Below, in pieces: positions 27,895 to 37,135 of a stretch of DNA of 64,000 nt. The number at the start of each line of letters is the position of its first letter. Position 1 is the stretch's first letter. Source of the DNA: Bacillus sp. Marseille-P3661 (GTDB lineage: Bacteria; Bacillota; Bacilli; Bacillales; Bacillaceae_J); NCBI RefSeq assembly GCF_900240995.1, contig NZ_LT965953.1:889303-953302 (forward strand). Reading direction: 5' to 3'. The translations under genes and the position numbers were made by a program. Under the pieces are notes generated by a model, which was given only the letters and a program-made list of their open reading frames with translations, did no database searches and was not told where the DNA came from.

Positions 27895-30258
27895 ATGGAA
27901 AAACAACAATCCGTCGAGCTAACTGATAATCAACAAAAAGGATATATAAAGGGAAAGCTTATTGTGATGGTTTTTCACAATGAAGAGTCGTTATATTCTG
28001 TTGCTAGAATTCGTATTAAAGAAACAGACGAAGACTATGAAGATAAAGAGGTCATTGTTGCAGGTTATTTCCCATATATCCATGAGGACGAAGTTTATAC
28101 TTTTTTTGGTCACTTCCATCAACATCCAAGACATGGCCTACAGTATCAAATACAAAACTTCCGCAAAGAATTGCCACAATCTGAAGATGGAATTATTCAA
28201 TATTTATCAAGTGATCTATTCGAAGGGATTGGGAAACGAACTGCTCGCAGTATTGTAAAAGTACTTGGTGAACGAGCAATCTCTAAAATTTTAGAAAATC
28301 CTTCTATCCTTGATACTATCCCTAAACTTACGTCAGAAAAAGCAAAAAGCTTATATGATACACTTAAACATCATCAAGGACTAGAAACCATTATGATTGC
28401 ACTGTCTAATTATGGATTTGGTCCTCAGCTTTCAATGAAAATATATCAAACATACAAAGAAGAAACGTTAGAAACCATTAAGGGGAATCCTTATACATTA
28501 ATTGAGGATATTGAGGGTATTGGCTTTAATCGTGCAGATGAGCTTGGGAAAGTGTTTGGTATTTCAGGTAATCATCCTGACCGGATTCGAGCTGGTTGTT
28601 TATTTATTCTTAATCAGCAATCCCTTCAGGAAGGTCATGTTTATCTAAAACTTGAACCTCTAATACTTGAAGTATATAAAATTTTAAATGAGAAACAAAA
28701 AGATAATACCGTTTCGGAAATCGACATTTCTCGGGAAATAATTGGTCTTGGAGAAGAAGGGAAAATTATTGTGGAAGAGGATCGTGCGTATATCCCTTCT
28801 CTTTATTTTTCTGAAAAAGGACTGGTATCAAGCCTTAAAAGAATTTCAGATCAAAAGGAATTCACTGACGAATTCCCAGAATCGGAATTTTTAAAAGCTT
28901 TAGGTGCTCTTGAAGAAAGGCTAAATGTGCAATATGCTCCCTCACAAAAAACAGCAATTCAAACGGCACTTTCGTCACCATTGATGATATTGACAGGTGG
29001 TCCAGGTACGGGTAAGACAACAGTTATTAAAGGCATAGTTGAGGTATATTCTGAATTGCATGGGTGCTCGCTAAATCCAAAAGATTATAAAAAGGAAGAG
29101 AGCTTTCCAATTGTTCTATGCGCTCCTACAGGAAGAGCCGCCAAACGAATGACAGAATCTACAGGATTACCTGCTGTCACAATACACCGCTTGTTAGGCT
29201 GGAATGGGGCTGAAGGTTTTAACTATGATGAAGATAATCCTATTGAAGGCAAGCTTGTTATAATTGACGAATTTTCGATGGTTGATATTTGGTTAGCTAA
29301 TCAATTATTTAAAGCATTGCCACCTGCAATTCAAGTAATTCTTGTGGGGGATGAAGATCAATTGCCATCAGTAGGTCCTGGTCAAGTACTTAAGGACTTA
29401 TTGTTTACGGAAAAGCTTAATACCGTTCGGTTAACGGATATATATCGTCAGTCTGAAGGGTCTTCAATTATTGATCTTGCTCACAGTATAAAAAATGGGA
29501 TTTTGCCTGAAGATATTAAACAACCCAAAATAGATCGAGCGTTTTTTAAGTGTAAACAGGATCAGGTCTTGGACGTTGTACGCCAAGTTAGTGCAAACGC
29601 GCTAAAAAAGGGCTATTCAGCTAAAGACGTTCAGGTTTTAGCGCCAATGTATCGCGGTTCAGCCGGAATTGATGCGTTAAATAAAATGCTGCAGCAGCTT
29701 TTTAATCCTAAAACTGAAACAAAACGAGAGTTAGCTTTTGGGGATGTCGTTTTTCGGAAAGGTGATAAGGTATTACAACTCGTTAATCAACCTGATGATA
29801 ACGTCTTTAATGGGGATATTGGAGAAATCGTCAGCATTATTTATGCGAAAGAAAATGTTGAAAAACAAGATCAAATTATTATTACCTTTGAGGGTACAGA
29901 GGTTGTGTATACTCGACAGGATTTATACAAAATAACGCATGCTTATTGCTGTTCAATTCATAAATCACAGGGCAGTGAGTTTCCGATTGTTATTCTTCCT
30001 ATTGTCAAAGGGTATTTTAGAATGTTGCGCAGGAATTTAATTTATACTGCAGTTACGCGCAGTAAGAATTACTTGATTTTATGTGGAGAGGAGGATGCAC
30101 TTCGTCAAGGTGTATCCCGACAGGATGAAGGTTTAAGACAGACCTCGCTTCAACAAAAAATTATCGAGCGGTTTGATGGTCCATTAAGTACAGATCCGGA
30201 ATTGGTGCAATTGGATAATAACAACATGGAAAACGTTAGTCCGTATGATTTCTTGTAA
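27895..30258 (+). CDS. recD2: ATP-dependent 5'-3' DNA helicase RecD2 (YrrC)
   Basis: A 787-residue SF1B helicase of the RecD2 type, found in bacteria outside RecBCD and active in fork repair and mismatch tolerance. The N-terminal part has OB and helix-hairpin-helix segments (FEGIGKRTARSIVK and IEGIGFNRADELGK). Walker A GGPGTGKTT is at about 367, Walker B VIIDEFSMVD follows, then the DEDQLPSVGPG motif, and the UvrD-like C-terminal motif AYCCSIHKSQGSEFP. The ATG is preceded by AAAGGGGAA. The position matches B. subtilis yrrC. Confidence 0.95.
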   Translation: MEKQQSVELTDNQQKGYIKGKLIVMVFHNEESLYSVARIRIKETDEDYEDKEVIVAGYFPYIHEDEVYTFFGHFHQHPRHGLQYQIQNFRKELPQSEDGIIQYLSSDLFEGIGKRTARSIVKVLGERAISKILENPSILDTIPKLTSEKAKSLYDTLKHHQGLETIMIALSNYGFGPQLSMKIYQTYKEETLETIKGNPYTLIEDIEGIGFNRADELGKVFGISGNHPDRIRAGCLFILNQQSLQEGHVYLKLEPLILEVYKILNEKQKDNTVSEIDISREIIGLGEEGKIIVEEDRAYIPSLYFSEKGLVSSLKRISDQKEFTDEFPESEFLKALGALEERLNVQYAPSQKTAIQTALSSPLMILTGGPGTGKTTVIKGIVEVYSELHGCSLNPKDYKKEESFPIVLCAPTGRAAKRMTESTGLPAVTIHRLLGWNGAEGFNYDEDNPIEGKLVIIDEFSMVDIWLANQLFKALPPAIQVILVGDEDQLPSVGPGQVLKDLLFTEKLNTVRLTDIYRQSEGSSIIDLAHSIKNGILPEDIKQPKIDRAFFKCKQDQVLDVVRQVSANALKKGYSAKDVQVLAPMYRGSAGIDALNKMLQQLFNPKTETKRELAFGDVVFRKGDKVLQLVNQPDDNVFNGDIGEIVSIIYAKENVEKQDQIIITFEGTEVVYTRQDLYKITHAYCCSIHKSQGSEFPIVILPIVKGYFRMLRRNLIYTAVTRSKNYLILCGEEDALRQGVSRQDEGLRQTSLQQKIIERFDGPLSTDPELVQLDNNNMENVSPYDFL

Positions 30259-30334
30259 AATTTCGTAATATAAAGATGTGTTCAAAACAAATATGTTTTG
30301 AAACAAACTGGATGTTCGAAAGGTGGAGTGCCTT

Positions 30335-30826
30335 TTGCGAACGTTCTCTTCTATAAAAGATTTACCTATTTATGAAACAAAGTCTGGTAAAGAACTTGGG
30401 AAGGTATTAGATCTTTACTTTGATGAACAGGGTACTGTCAATGGTTTAATGATGAATACAAAAGGGCTGTTTAAAAAAAATCAGCTTATTCCTCTTTCAG
30501 ATATAGCCTCTTTTGGAATAGATGGCGTAATGTTATCGAATGAACAAAAAAATAAGGCAATACAAGTAAAAAAAAAGCCAAGTCATTTTCTTGAAAATGG
30601 TCACGAAAGAATTCTCGGAAAACCATTAGTTACGACTGAGGGAGAGAAACTTGGCTTAGTTGAAGATGTATATTTCCGCGAAGAATTGGGCACAATCGTA
30701 GGGTATGAAGTAACGGATGGTTTTTTCGCGGATATGACAGAAGGACGTAAAGTATTTAAGACGGATAAGCCTTTAACGATCGGTGACGATGTGTTAATTG
30801 TAGAAGTTGATCCGCAAAATAAGTAA
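30335..30826 (+). CDS. PRC-barrel domain protein (YrrD-like)
   Basis: A 163-residue soluble protein with two PRC-barrel repeats. The first starts KDLPIYETKSGKELGKVLDLYF (about 6-27) and the second RILGKPLVTTEGEKLGLVEDVYF (about 92-114). I chose the TTG at 30335, seven bases after GGTGGAG, over the GTG at 30323 inside that site. PRC barrels usually bind other proteins or RNA; the role of YrrD is not known to me. It is in the conserved order between recD2 and the small yrz genes. Confidence 0.82.
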   Translation: MRTFSSIKDLPIYETKSGKELGKVLDLYFDEQGTVNGLMMNTKGLFKKNQLIPLSDIASFGIDGVMLSNEQKNKAIQVKKKPSHFLENGHERILGKPLVTTEGEKLGLVEDVYFREELGTIVGYEVTDGFFADMTEGRKVFKTDKPLTIGDDVLIVEVDPQNK

Positions 30827-30859
30827 AGCCTGTTAGTGAAAGAGGAGTGAGTATACCCT

Positions 30860-31048
30860 ATGAAGTGCCCAAACTGTTCAAGTAAGGATCTTGGTAAAAT
30901 TGGTGTGAACCAATACTATTGTTGGAATTGTTTTATTGAGCTATCCGTCAATAAAGATCGGTTTTTAACACATCAGGTTGAAGAAGATGGAACATTAAGT
31001 TCATTAGATGATCTATTCGCAGAAGAGGATTTACGACTAGAAATGTAA
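30860..31048 (+). CDS. Small zinc-ribbon protein
   Basis: A 62-residue protein beginning MKCPNCSSKDLGKI and continuing YYCWNCF, which gives two CxxC knuckles expected to bind one zinc ion. The acidic tail ends SLDDLFAEEDLRLEM. The ribosome site is AGAGGAGTGAG. It resembles small conserved proteins found at this place in other bacilli (YrzR-like), but I cannot assign a function. Confidence 0.75.
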   Translation: MKCPNCSSKDLGKIGVNQYYCWNCFIELSVNKDRFLTHQVEEDGTLSSLDDLFAEEDLRLEM

Positions 31049-31072
31049 AATTTCCTCAAGGTGGTGTTGGCT

Positions 31073-31207
31073 ATGAACAGAACGATGACTTCTTTAGTAG
31101 CGCTTGGAATTGGAGCAGTAGCCTATAATATGGCTAGGGGAAATAACAATATGTTTAGTGCAAGGAACATGAAAAAAATGAGAAAGCGAATTACTAAAGC
31201 TTTCTAA
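31073..31207 (+). CDS. Small DUF3918 protein (YrzQ-like)
   Basis: A 44-residue ORF, MNRTMTSLVALGIGAVAYNM followed by a basic C-terminus ending MRKRITKAF. A small hydrophobic N-terminal helix plus a positively charged tail suggests membrane association. Ribosome site AAGGTGGTG precedes the ATG. The size, sequence pattern and position before the AI-2E permease fit the YrzQ/DUF3918 family. The function is unknown. Confidence 0.7.
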   Translation: MNRTMTSLVALGIGAVAYNMARGNNNMFSARNMKKMRKRITKAF

Positions 31208-31214
31208 GCTATAT

Positions 31215-31341
31215 TGAGGCTGTCCCGATATGGGGAGGTAACCCTGCAAGCATTAGGATCTTTTTTGGTTGATACTAAATGTATTAAAGGGAGCCCGTCC
31301 TTTGGGACAGCCCTCTTTTCTATGAGAAAAGAGGGCTGTTT
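31215..31341 (+). ncRNA. Candidate structured RNA or small palindrome-bounded element
   Basis: GGCTGTCCC (31218-31226) can pair with GGGACAGCC (31304-31312), enclosing a TTGATAC/GTATTAA hairpin and a GGG/CCC hairpin. The same right-hand bases also belong to a perfect 14-bp stem ACAGCCCTCTTTTC/GAAAAGAGGGCTGT (31307-31339) that lacks a long T-run. The two pairings exclude each other. It might be a structured RNA, a switching leader or a MITE-like remnant. The stretch from 31342 to 31501 shows nothing recognisable. Confidence 0.3.
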
Positions 31342-31501
31342 ATGATGGTAAAATATATGACAAATTTTAAGGGACTAGCAAATTTTGGATCCCAAACCTA
31401 ATCATAAGGCCAATGAAGGACCAGATCCAGATCAAATAAAAGGTCTAGCAAATCATTAACGACCTGCAGTCTTCTTTCATCAATTAGTAGGGAGTGGTTT
31501 C

Positions 31502-32578
31502 ATGCAAAATCGGAGTATTCTATGGCTGATACGATCCACTACATTGCTAATAATCTTTCTATGCATGTACTTATTTTTTTTAAAACTGGCTCCGCTTTGG
31601 AAACCTATTTTTGACATTTTCTTAATTGCATTTGTTCCAATTTTTATTGCAGGATTTATCACATATTTACTACATCCACTTGTAGAAGGATTACACGGGC
31701 GTGGAATTCCACGATCAATAGCCATTTTAAGTATATACCTTTGTTTCTTTGGTGGTATCGGTTTTTTACTATATAAGCTAATTCCATTAGTTGTTCAACA
31801 ATTGATGGATTTAAGTAAAAATTTGCCTTATTTCACGAATACATATCGCAGTTGGATTGAGGAAATTGATTTTAGAACGGAGCATTTCCCATTAGGTATT
31901 CATCAAAGAATAGAAGCGGGGCTTAATGGATTAGAGCAAGGGATAGATCGATTTATTTCAAGATTATTACTTTTCATGAAGGAATTATTAAATTCAATTA
32001 TATTATTTGCGATTATACCTTTTATTGTTTTTTATATGCTCAAAGACTTTACAATATTTAAAAAAGCAGCGTGGTATATAACTCCTAGGAAATGGAGGAA
32101 ATCAGGTATTGCCTTATTAAAGGATATCGATGAGTCACTTGGACGTTATATAAGGGGGCAATTATTCGTATGTTTGGTAATTGGTGTTTGTGCAACGATA
32201 GGCCTATGGCTTAGTGGAATAAGTTATCCGCTTATTTTGGGTTTTATAATCGGTGTAACCAATATTATTCCGTATTTCGGTCCCATTATTGGAGCTGTCC
32301 CAGCAGTTATTATCGCTTCAACCATATCATTTAATATGGTGATTATTGTTTTTTTGATAATATTATTCTTACAATTCTTGGAAGGGAATGTATTATCACC
32401 GTTAATTGTCGGTAAAAGCTTACATATGCACCCTGTTGTTATTATAATTGCTCTTCTGGTTGGAGAACATATAAGTGGCATTCTTGGCTTAATTTTAGCA
32501 GTACCTATCATTGCCGTACTAAGAGTCATATTATATCATCTGAAAATTACATTCGAAAAAAAAACACAAACAGAGTAA
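31502..32578 (+). CDS. AI-2E family transporter (YrrI-like)
   Basis: A 358-residue polytopic membrane protein of the AI-2E/PerM family. Hydrophobic helices lie at about 10-30 and 35-60, then an amphipathic central region, with four or more helices from about 160 to the end. The family signature GVTNIIPYFGPIIGAVPAVI is near 250-269, and LILAVPIIAVLRVI is near the C-terminus. Members export small molecules or ions; the substrate here is unknown. Ribosome site AGGGAGTGG precedes the ATG. B. subtilis yrrI is the positional counterpart; the glnQHMP genes that lie near alaS in B. subtilis are absent. Confidence 0.85.
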   Translation: MQNRSILWLIRSTTLLIIFLCMYLFFLKLAPLWKPIFDIFLIAFVPIFIAGFITYLLHPLVEGLHGRGIPRSIAILSIYLCFFGGIGFLLYKLIPLVVQQLMDLSKNLPYFTNTYRSWIEEIDFRTEHFPLGIHQRIEAGLNGLEQGIDRFISRLLLFMKELLNSIILFAIIPFIVFYMLKDFTIFKKAAWYITPRKWRKSGIALLKDIDESLGRYIRGQLFVCLVIGVCATIGLWLSGISYPLILGFIIGVTNIIPYFGPIIGAVPAVIIASTISFNMVIIVFLIILFLQFLEGNVLSPLIVGKSLHMHPVVIIIALLVGEHISGILGLILAVPIIAVLRVILYHLKITFEKKTQTE

Positions 32579-32589
32579 TAAACTACTGT

Positions 32590-32930
32590 TTGACAAACTA
32601 GTCATATTTTGTCTAAAATGATTTCATGTGTACAAATAAATGATGTTAACATGATGAAGGATCAAGTACGTTACAGACCATCTGTAAACAAAAACAATGT
32701 GTTTTTGATCGAAGAGAGAAACTCCCTAGGCTGAAAGGAGTTTTAGATGAAGGGTAACAGAAAGCTAATCTAGAGTGCAAAGCTTAATAAGCTTTGCCGT
32801 GTAGCCGCGTTAAGGCATTGAGGTGATGAAGTGGAGTTATTAGTTAACACACTTCATAATCAGGGTGGTACCGCGAGAATAATAGCTCTCGTCCCTGCTT
32901 TTAAGCAGGGACTGAGGGCTTTTTTATACT
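32590..32930 (+). promoter_or_regulatory. Promoter and T-box riboswitch of alaS
   Basis: TTGACA at 32590-32595 and TAAAAT at 32614-32619 (18-base spacer) start a leader of about 300 bases. A likely specifier GCT (Ala) is at 32764-32766 in AGAAAGCTAATC. The T-box AGGGTGGTACC is at 32862-32872, with bulge TGGT fitting an A73 tRNA such as tRNA-Ala. The terminator GCTCTCGTCCCTGC/GCAGGGACTGAGGGC ends in TTTTTT near 32925. Uncharged tRNA-Ala should raise alaS expression. Confidence 0.88.
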
Positions 32931-32961
32931 TTAAAAAGGATTACTACTTCATCAAAGAAAT

Positions 32962-33015
32962 TAAAGTATAATATCTTCATTTTCATTATGAGCAGGTAAT
33001 GTGTTTTTCTATTTT
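32962..33015 (+). repeat. Recurring GTTTTTCT element, copy 4 (before alaS)
   Basis: It begins AAATTAAAGTATAATAT and ends GTAATGTGTTTTTCTATTTTT, matching the ends of the copies before relA and the CDF gene. The internal hairpin is weak here. TATAAT inside its 5' part could act as a -10 box for a second alaS promoter. Confidence 0.4.
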
Positions 33016-33040
33016 TATTTAAGGTAGGAGGAATAATTCA

Positions 33041-35677
33041 ATGAAAAAATTAACTGCAGCACAAATTCGACAAATGTATTTAGACTTCTTTAAGGAGAAA
33101 GGTCATGCTGTTGAACCGAGCCGGTCATTAGTACCACATGAAGATCCATCATTACTTTGGATTAATAGTGGTGTTGCAACATTAAAAAAGTACTTTGATG
33201 GACGAGTCATTCCGGATAACCCAAGAATTTGTAATGCTCAAAAGTCTATTCGTACAAATGATATCGAAAATGTGGGTAAGACAGCTCGACATCATACTTT
33301 CTTTGAGATGCTGGGAAATTTCTCAATCGGTGATTACTTTAAGAAAGAAGCGATTGAATGGGCATGGGAATTCTTAACTGGTGAAAAATGGTTGGCTTTA
33401 GACCCTGAATTACTATCTGTTACTATCCATCCAGAAGATCACGAGGCGTATGATTTTTGGAATGAAGAAATTGGCGTTCCTGCAGAGCGGATTATACGTC
33501 TTGAAGGGAACTTCTGGGATATTGGTGAAGGTCCAAGTGGCCCAAATACTGAGATCTTTTATGATCGTGGTGAAGAATATGGAAGTGATGTAAACGATCC
33601 TGAATTATATCCTGGCGGTGAAAATGACCGTTATCTTGAAATATGGAATTTAGTATTCTCAGAATTTAATCATAATCCTGACAATACATATACGCCGCTT
33701 CCAAAGAAGAATATTGATACGGGGATGGGGCTAGAGCGCGTAGCTTCAGTTATGCAAGAAGTGCCGACGAACTTTGATACAGATTTATTTATGCCTATCA
33801 TTAAAGCAACTGAAGAAATTTCAGGCGAAAGATATAATGTGTCAACTGAAAAGGATGAGGCATTTAAAGTAATTGCTGACCATATCAGAACTGTTACATT
33901 TGCAATTGGTGATGGAGCACTGCCATCAAATGAGGGCAGGGGTTATGTATTGCGTCGTCTTCTTCGTCGAGCGGTTCGTTATGCAAAGCAAATAAATATT
34001 CACCGACCATTCATGTTTGAACTAGTTCCAACCGTCGGAGAAATAATGGTTGATTTCTATCCAGAGGTAAAAGCAAAAGAGGAATTTATTCAACGTGTTG
34101 TTAAGAACGAGGAAGAACGTTTCCATGAAACATTAAATGAAGGCTTGGCAATCCTTTCAGAAGTGATTGAAAAGGAAAAGGCAAAAGGAAGTACTGTTCT
34201 TCCAGGAGAAGATGCATTCCGTTTGTACGATACCTATGGATTTCCATATGAGTTAACGGAAGAGTATGCTGAGGAAGCAGGAATGACAATTAATAAAGAT
34301 GACTTTGATGCAGAAATGGAAAAACAACGTGAACGCGCGCGTAAAGCACGTCATGAAGAAGGCTCCATGCAGGTTCAAGGTGGTGTACTTGGTGATATTA
34401 GAATTGAAAGCAAATTTATCGGGTATGACCAAACTGATACAGAGGCAACGATTGAAGTTGTTCTACAAAATAATAACTATGCAGAACATGTTGGCACTGG
34501 TGAAGAAGCTCAAATCATGCTAAATGTGACTCCTTTCTATGCTGAATCAGGTGGTCAAATTGCTGATCAAGGATATTTAACTAATGATGAGCTTGTGTTA
34601 CGAGTTAAAGATGTTCAAAAGGCTCCAAACGGTCAAAATTTACATTCTGTTGTGGTCGAAAAGGGTATACTTAGCAAAGGCTTAAAAGTTACTGCACAAG
34701 TTGACGAAGATAATCGTAATCGAATTATTAAAAACCATACTGCAACACATTTACTGCATCAAGCCTTAAAGGATGTGTTAGGTGACCACGTTGCTCAGGC
34801 TGGATCATTAGTAGCGCCAGATCGTCTTCGTTTTGATTTCTCGCATTTCGGTCAAATTAAACCAGAGGAACTTGATCAAATTGAAGCGATTGTTAATGAT
34901 AAAATTTGGAATAGTATTGGTGTCGAGATATTTAATAAAAATCTTCAGGAAGCGAAAGAAATGGGGGCGATGGCCTTATTCGGTGAAAAATACGGTGACG
35001 TTGTCCGTGTTGTTCGTGTGGGTGAATACAGCTTAGAATTATGTGGTGGCTGTCACGTAAGCAATACAGCCCATATCGGTCTATTTAAAATCGTTTCTGA
35101 ATCAGGGATTGGTGCAGGTACACGCCGTGTAGAAGCCGTTACAGGCGAAGCTGCGTATCGATTAATGAATGATCAAGTAAATATTTTAAAAGAGGCTGCA
35201 AGCAAGTTGAAAACAAATAGTAAAGAGGTACCAGCTAGAATCGATACATTGCACGGTGAAATTCGACAATTACAACGGGAAAATGAATCATTAGCAGCTA
35301 AACTTGGTAATATCGAATCAGCTAACCTAGTAGATGAGGTAGTGGAAGTGAACGGCGTGAAATTGTTAGCGAAGAAGGTAAATGCAAAAGACATGAATAG
35401 CCTTCGTTCCATGGTTGATGACCTTAAAAATAAGCTCGGTTCTGCTGTTATCATTCTTGGAGCTGTTAATGAGGATAAGGTAAACCTGACAGCAGGTGTT
35501 ACAAAAGACTTAATCGAAAAGGGTTATCATGCAGGTAAATTAATTAAAGAAGTGGCTCAGCGCTGTGGCGGCGGCGGTGGCGGTCGTCCAGACATGGCAC
35601 AAGCCGGTGGTAAAAATCCTAGCCAATTAGTAGAAGCTCTTAATTATGCTGAAGAATGGATGAAATCTATTTCGTAA
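33041..35677 (+). CDS. alaS: Alanyl-tRNA synthetase
   Basis: An 878-residue class II synthetase. The catalytic domain starts [16 protein letters not shown] with motif 2 near [20 protein letters not shown]. The editing domain, which clears Ser- and Gly-tRNA-Ala, has the zinc motif [11 protein letters not shown] and [13 protein letters not shown]. The C-Ala domain ends with [17 protein letters not shown]. The length is normal. Ribosome site GGTAGGAGG precedes the ATG. It is controlled by the T-box upstream and starts the conserved alaS-ireB-ruvX-yrzB run. Confidence 0.97.
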   Translation: MKKLTAAQIRQMYLDFFKEKGHAVEPSRSLVPHEDPSLLWINSGVATLKKYFDGRVIPDNPRICNAQKSIRTNDIENVGKTARHHTFFEMLGNFSIGDYFKKEAIEWAWEFLTGEKWLALDPELLSVTIHPEDHEAYDFWNEEIGVPAERIIRLEGNFWDIGEGPSGPNTEIFYDRGEEYGSDVNDPELYPGGENDRYLEIWNLVFSEFNHNPDNTYTPLPKKNIDTGMGLERVASVMQEVPTNFDTDLFMPIIKATEEISGERYNVSTEKDEAFKVIADHIRTVTFAIGDGALPSNEGRGYVLRRLLRRAVRYAKQINIHRPFMFELVPTVGEIMVDFYPEVKAKEEFIQRVVKNEEERFHETLNEGLAILSEVIEKEKAKGSTVLPGEDAFRLYDTYGFPYELTEEYAEEAGMTINKDDFDAEMEKQRERARKARHEEGSMQVQGGVLGDIRIESKFIGYDQTDTEATIEVVLQNNNYAEHVGTGEEAQIMLNVTPFYAESGGQIADQGYLTNDELVLRVKDVQKAPNGQNLHSVVVEKGILSKGLKVTAQVDEDNRNRIIKNHTATHLLHQALKDVLGDHVAQAGSLVAPDRLRFDFSHFGQIKPEELDQIEAIVNDKIWNSIGVEIFNKNLQEAKEMGAMALFGEKYGDVVRVVRVGEYSLELCGGCHVSNTAHIGLFKIVSESGIGAGTRRVEAVTGEAAYRLMNDQVNILKEAASKLKTNSKEVPARIDTLHGEIRQLQRENESLAAKLGNIESANLVDEVVEVNGVKLLAKKVNAKDMNSLRSMVDDLKNKLGSAVIILGAVNEDKVNLTAGVTKDLIEKGYHAGKLIKEVAQRCGGGGGGRPDMAQAGGKNPSQLVEALNYAEEWMKSIS

Positions 35678-35783
35678 TTTTACCAATATAGTGTACAATA
35701 GAGAAAAAATGGTGTTTTTGAAAAAAAATGGGGAGCCCTTTACTTTAGGTTCCTTTCAGATACACCAAGAACGGAGGTGTCAT

Positions 35784-36056
35784 ATGAGCTCGTTGGATAA
35801 AACTATGCGATTTAACTTCCAAGATGAGCCTGTTGATACGAATGTAAAGGATGTATTATTTACAGTTCATGAAGCGCTACAAGAAAAGGGCTATAATCCT
35901 ATTAATCAGATTGTAGGGTATTTACTTTCAGGTGATCCAGCTTATATTCCTCGCCATAAAGATGCTAGAAATATAATTAGGAAGCTTGAAAGAGATGAAT
36001 TAATTGAAGAATTAGTGAAATCCTATCTAGAGACGCATCGGGATGGAAAAAACTAA
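35784..36056 (+). CDS. ireB: IreB family regulatory protein (UPF0297, YrzL)
   Basis: A 90-residue protein starting [16 protein letters not shown], with the highly conserved [37 protein letters not shown] region (written here only to locate the motif near 22-58). IreB is a substrate of the PASTA kinase IreK in Enterococcus and modulates cell-envelope stress. The ATG follows CGGAGGTG. Its stop overlaps the ruvX start by one base (TAATG), so the two are translationally coupled, as in other Firmicutes. Confidence 0.93.
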   Translation: MSSLDKTMRFNFQDEPVDTNVKDVLFTVHEALQEKGYNPINQIVGYLLSGDPAYIPRHKDARNIIRKLERDELIEELVKSYLETHRDGKN

Positions 36057-36472
36057 TGAGAGTAATTGGTTTAGATGTTGGAACAAAAACAATTGGAATT
36101 GCTGTAAGTGATGAATTAGGGTGGACTGCACAGGGCTTAGAAACGATCAAAATTGATGTAGATCAAGGTGATTTTGGTTTGGATCGCATGGCTGAACTAA
36201 TAGAACAGTACAAGCCTGAAAAGTTAGTTGTCGGCTTTCCAAAGAATATGAATGGAACTGTTGGTCCACGTGGCGAAGCCTGTCTCGAGTATGCAGAGAC
36301 TCTGAAAAAACAATTTAATATTGAGGTTGTGCTATGGGATGAGAGGCTTTCAACAATGGCTGCAGAACGAATTTTATTAAGTGGTGACGTAAGTCGGAAA
36401 AAGCGAAAGAAAGTCATTGACAAAATGGCGGCTGTTATGATCTTACAAGGGTTTCTTGATAGTAAACAATAA
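36056..36472 (+). CDS. ruvX: Putative pre-16S rRNA nuclease/Holliday junction resolvase (YqgF/RuvX, YrrK)
   Basis: A 138-residue RNase H-fold protein. The catalytic carboxylates fall in [14 protein letters not shown] (N-terminus), the middle strand [16 protein letters not shown], and [15 protein letters not shown]. YqgF proteins process the 5' end of 16S rRNA in E. coli and can resolve junctions in vitro; the B. subtilis homologue is YrrK. It overlaps ireB by one base and is followed by yrzB after 14 bases, the standard Bacillus arrangement. Confidence 0.94.
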   Translation: MRVIGLDVGTKTIGIAVSDELGWTAQGLETIKIDVDQGDFGLDRMAELIEQYKPEKLVVGFPKNMNGTVGPRGEACLEYAETLKKQFNIEVVLWDERLSTMAAERILLSGDVSRKKRKKVIDKMAAVMILQGFLDSKQ

Positions 36473-36486
36473 GGAGAGTGTATTTT

Positions 36487-36786
36487 ATGGCTAAAGAGGA
36501 AAGAGAAAGAATTATTATTCCAGATGAACATGGTGAAGAGCATCTATTTGAAGTATTATTTACATTTGATGTGGATGAAACAGGTAAATCATACATGGTA
36601 TTAGAGCCGGTAGGCGATAACCATAATGACGATGATGAAGAGGAAGTAGAAGTTTTTGCTTTCCGTTTTGAAGAAAGTGGAGAAGAAGACGATGTAAGTT
36701 TATTTCCAGTTGAAACTGACGAAGAGTGGGAAATCATCGAGGAAATGTTAGCTACATTCTCAGAGAATGAGGGCGATGAAGAATAA
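36487..36786 (+). CDS. yrzB: DUF1292 acidic protein (YrzB)
   Basis: A 99-residue, strongly acidic protein (NDDDEEEVEVFAFRF, SGEEDDVSLFPVETDEEWE). I chose the ATG at 36487, which has AAGGAGAGTG upstream; the earlier in-frame GTG lies inside that site. DUF1292 proteins follow ruvX in most bacilli; their function is unknown. There is no signal or membrane segment. A terminator ends this operon. Confidence 0.9.
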   Translation: MAKEERERIIIPDEHGEEHLFEVLFTFDVDETGKSYMVLEPVGDNHNDDDEEEVEVFAFRFEESGEEDDVSLFPVETDEEWEIIEEMLATFSENEGDEE

Positions 36787-36795
36787 ACAATAGTG

Positions 36796-36827
36796 AAACG
36801 GACCAGCTTGCTGGTTCGTTTTTTTTG
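36796..36827 (+). terminator. Terminator after yrzB
   Basis: AAACGGACCAGC pairs with GCTGGTTCGTTT around TT (with one G-T pair), then a run of T's. It closes the alaS-ireB-ruvX-yrzB unit. Confidence 0.85.
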
Positions 36828-37135
36828 AAAATAGGAAAGTATATACACTTTTGTAAGGTACTATGGCTGAACGATAATGGTATAGTAGCGAGACCGAGAG
36901 AATGGTAACAAATTGTTATAATCATACCTGCTAAGGTAAGTACCGGAAAGGTTACCACTTTTATAGTGAGATAGTAAATGTTAAAAGTAGTATATACTAG
37001 TAAAATAGAAGTATCTTCATATATGCTGATAGCTTTTTTCTCCTATTTTAGATAAAATTCGAGCATCTCTAACAAAAAATCCCTCGAAATATTTGAACTA
37101 TATAGTATAATAATACGAATGAAGGGGGGATAATT
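36828..37135. other. Intergenic region before mltG
   Basis: No gene is supported. A TATAAT at 37106-37111 probably serves mltG, but its -35 is unclear. An 8-bp inverted repeat TAAAATAG/CTATTTTA spans about 37000-37051, and GGTAAC/GTTACC arms lie at about 36904-36957. Neither has a clear T-run. Confidence 0.4.

Noticed and set aside
31307-31339. Rho-independent terminator after yrzQ
   Set aside because: The 14-bp stem is perfect, but no T-run follows on either strand.
36904-36957. Solitary copy of the array 1 core before mltG
   Set aside because: GGTAAC and GTTACC arms are present but 40 or so bases apart, and the CGAATAG part is missing, so it is probably chance.
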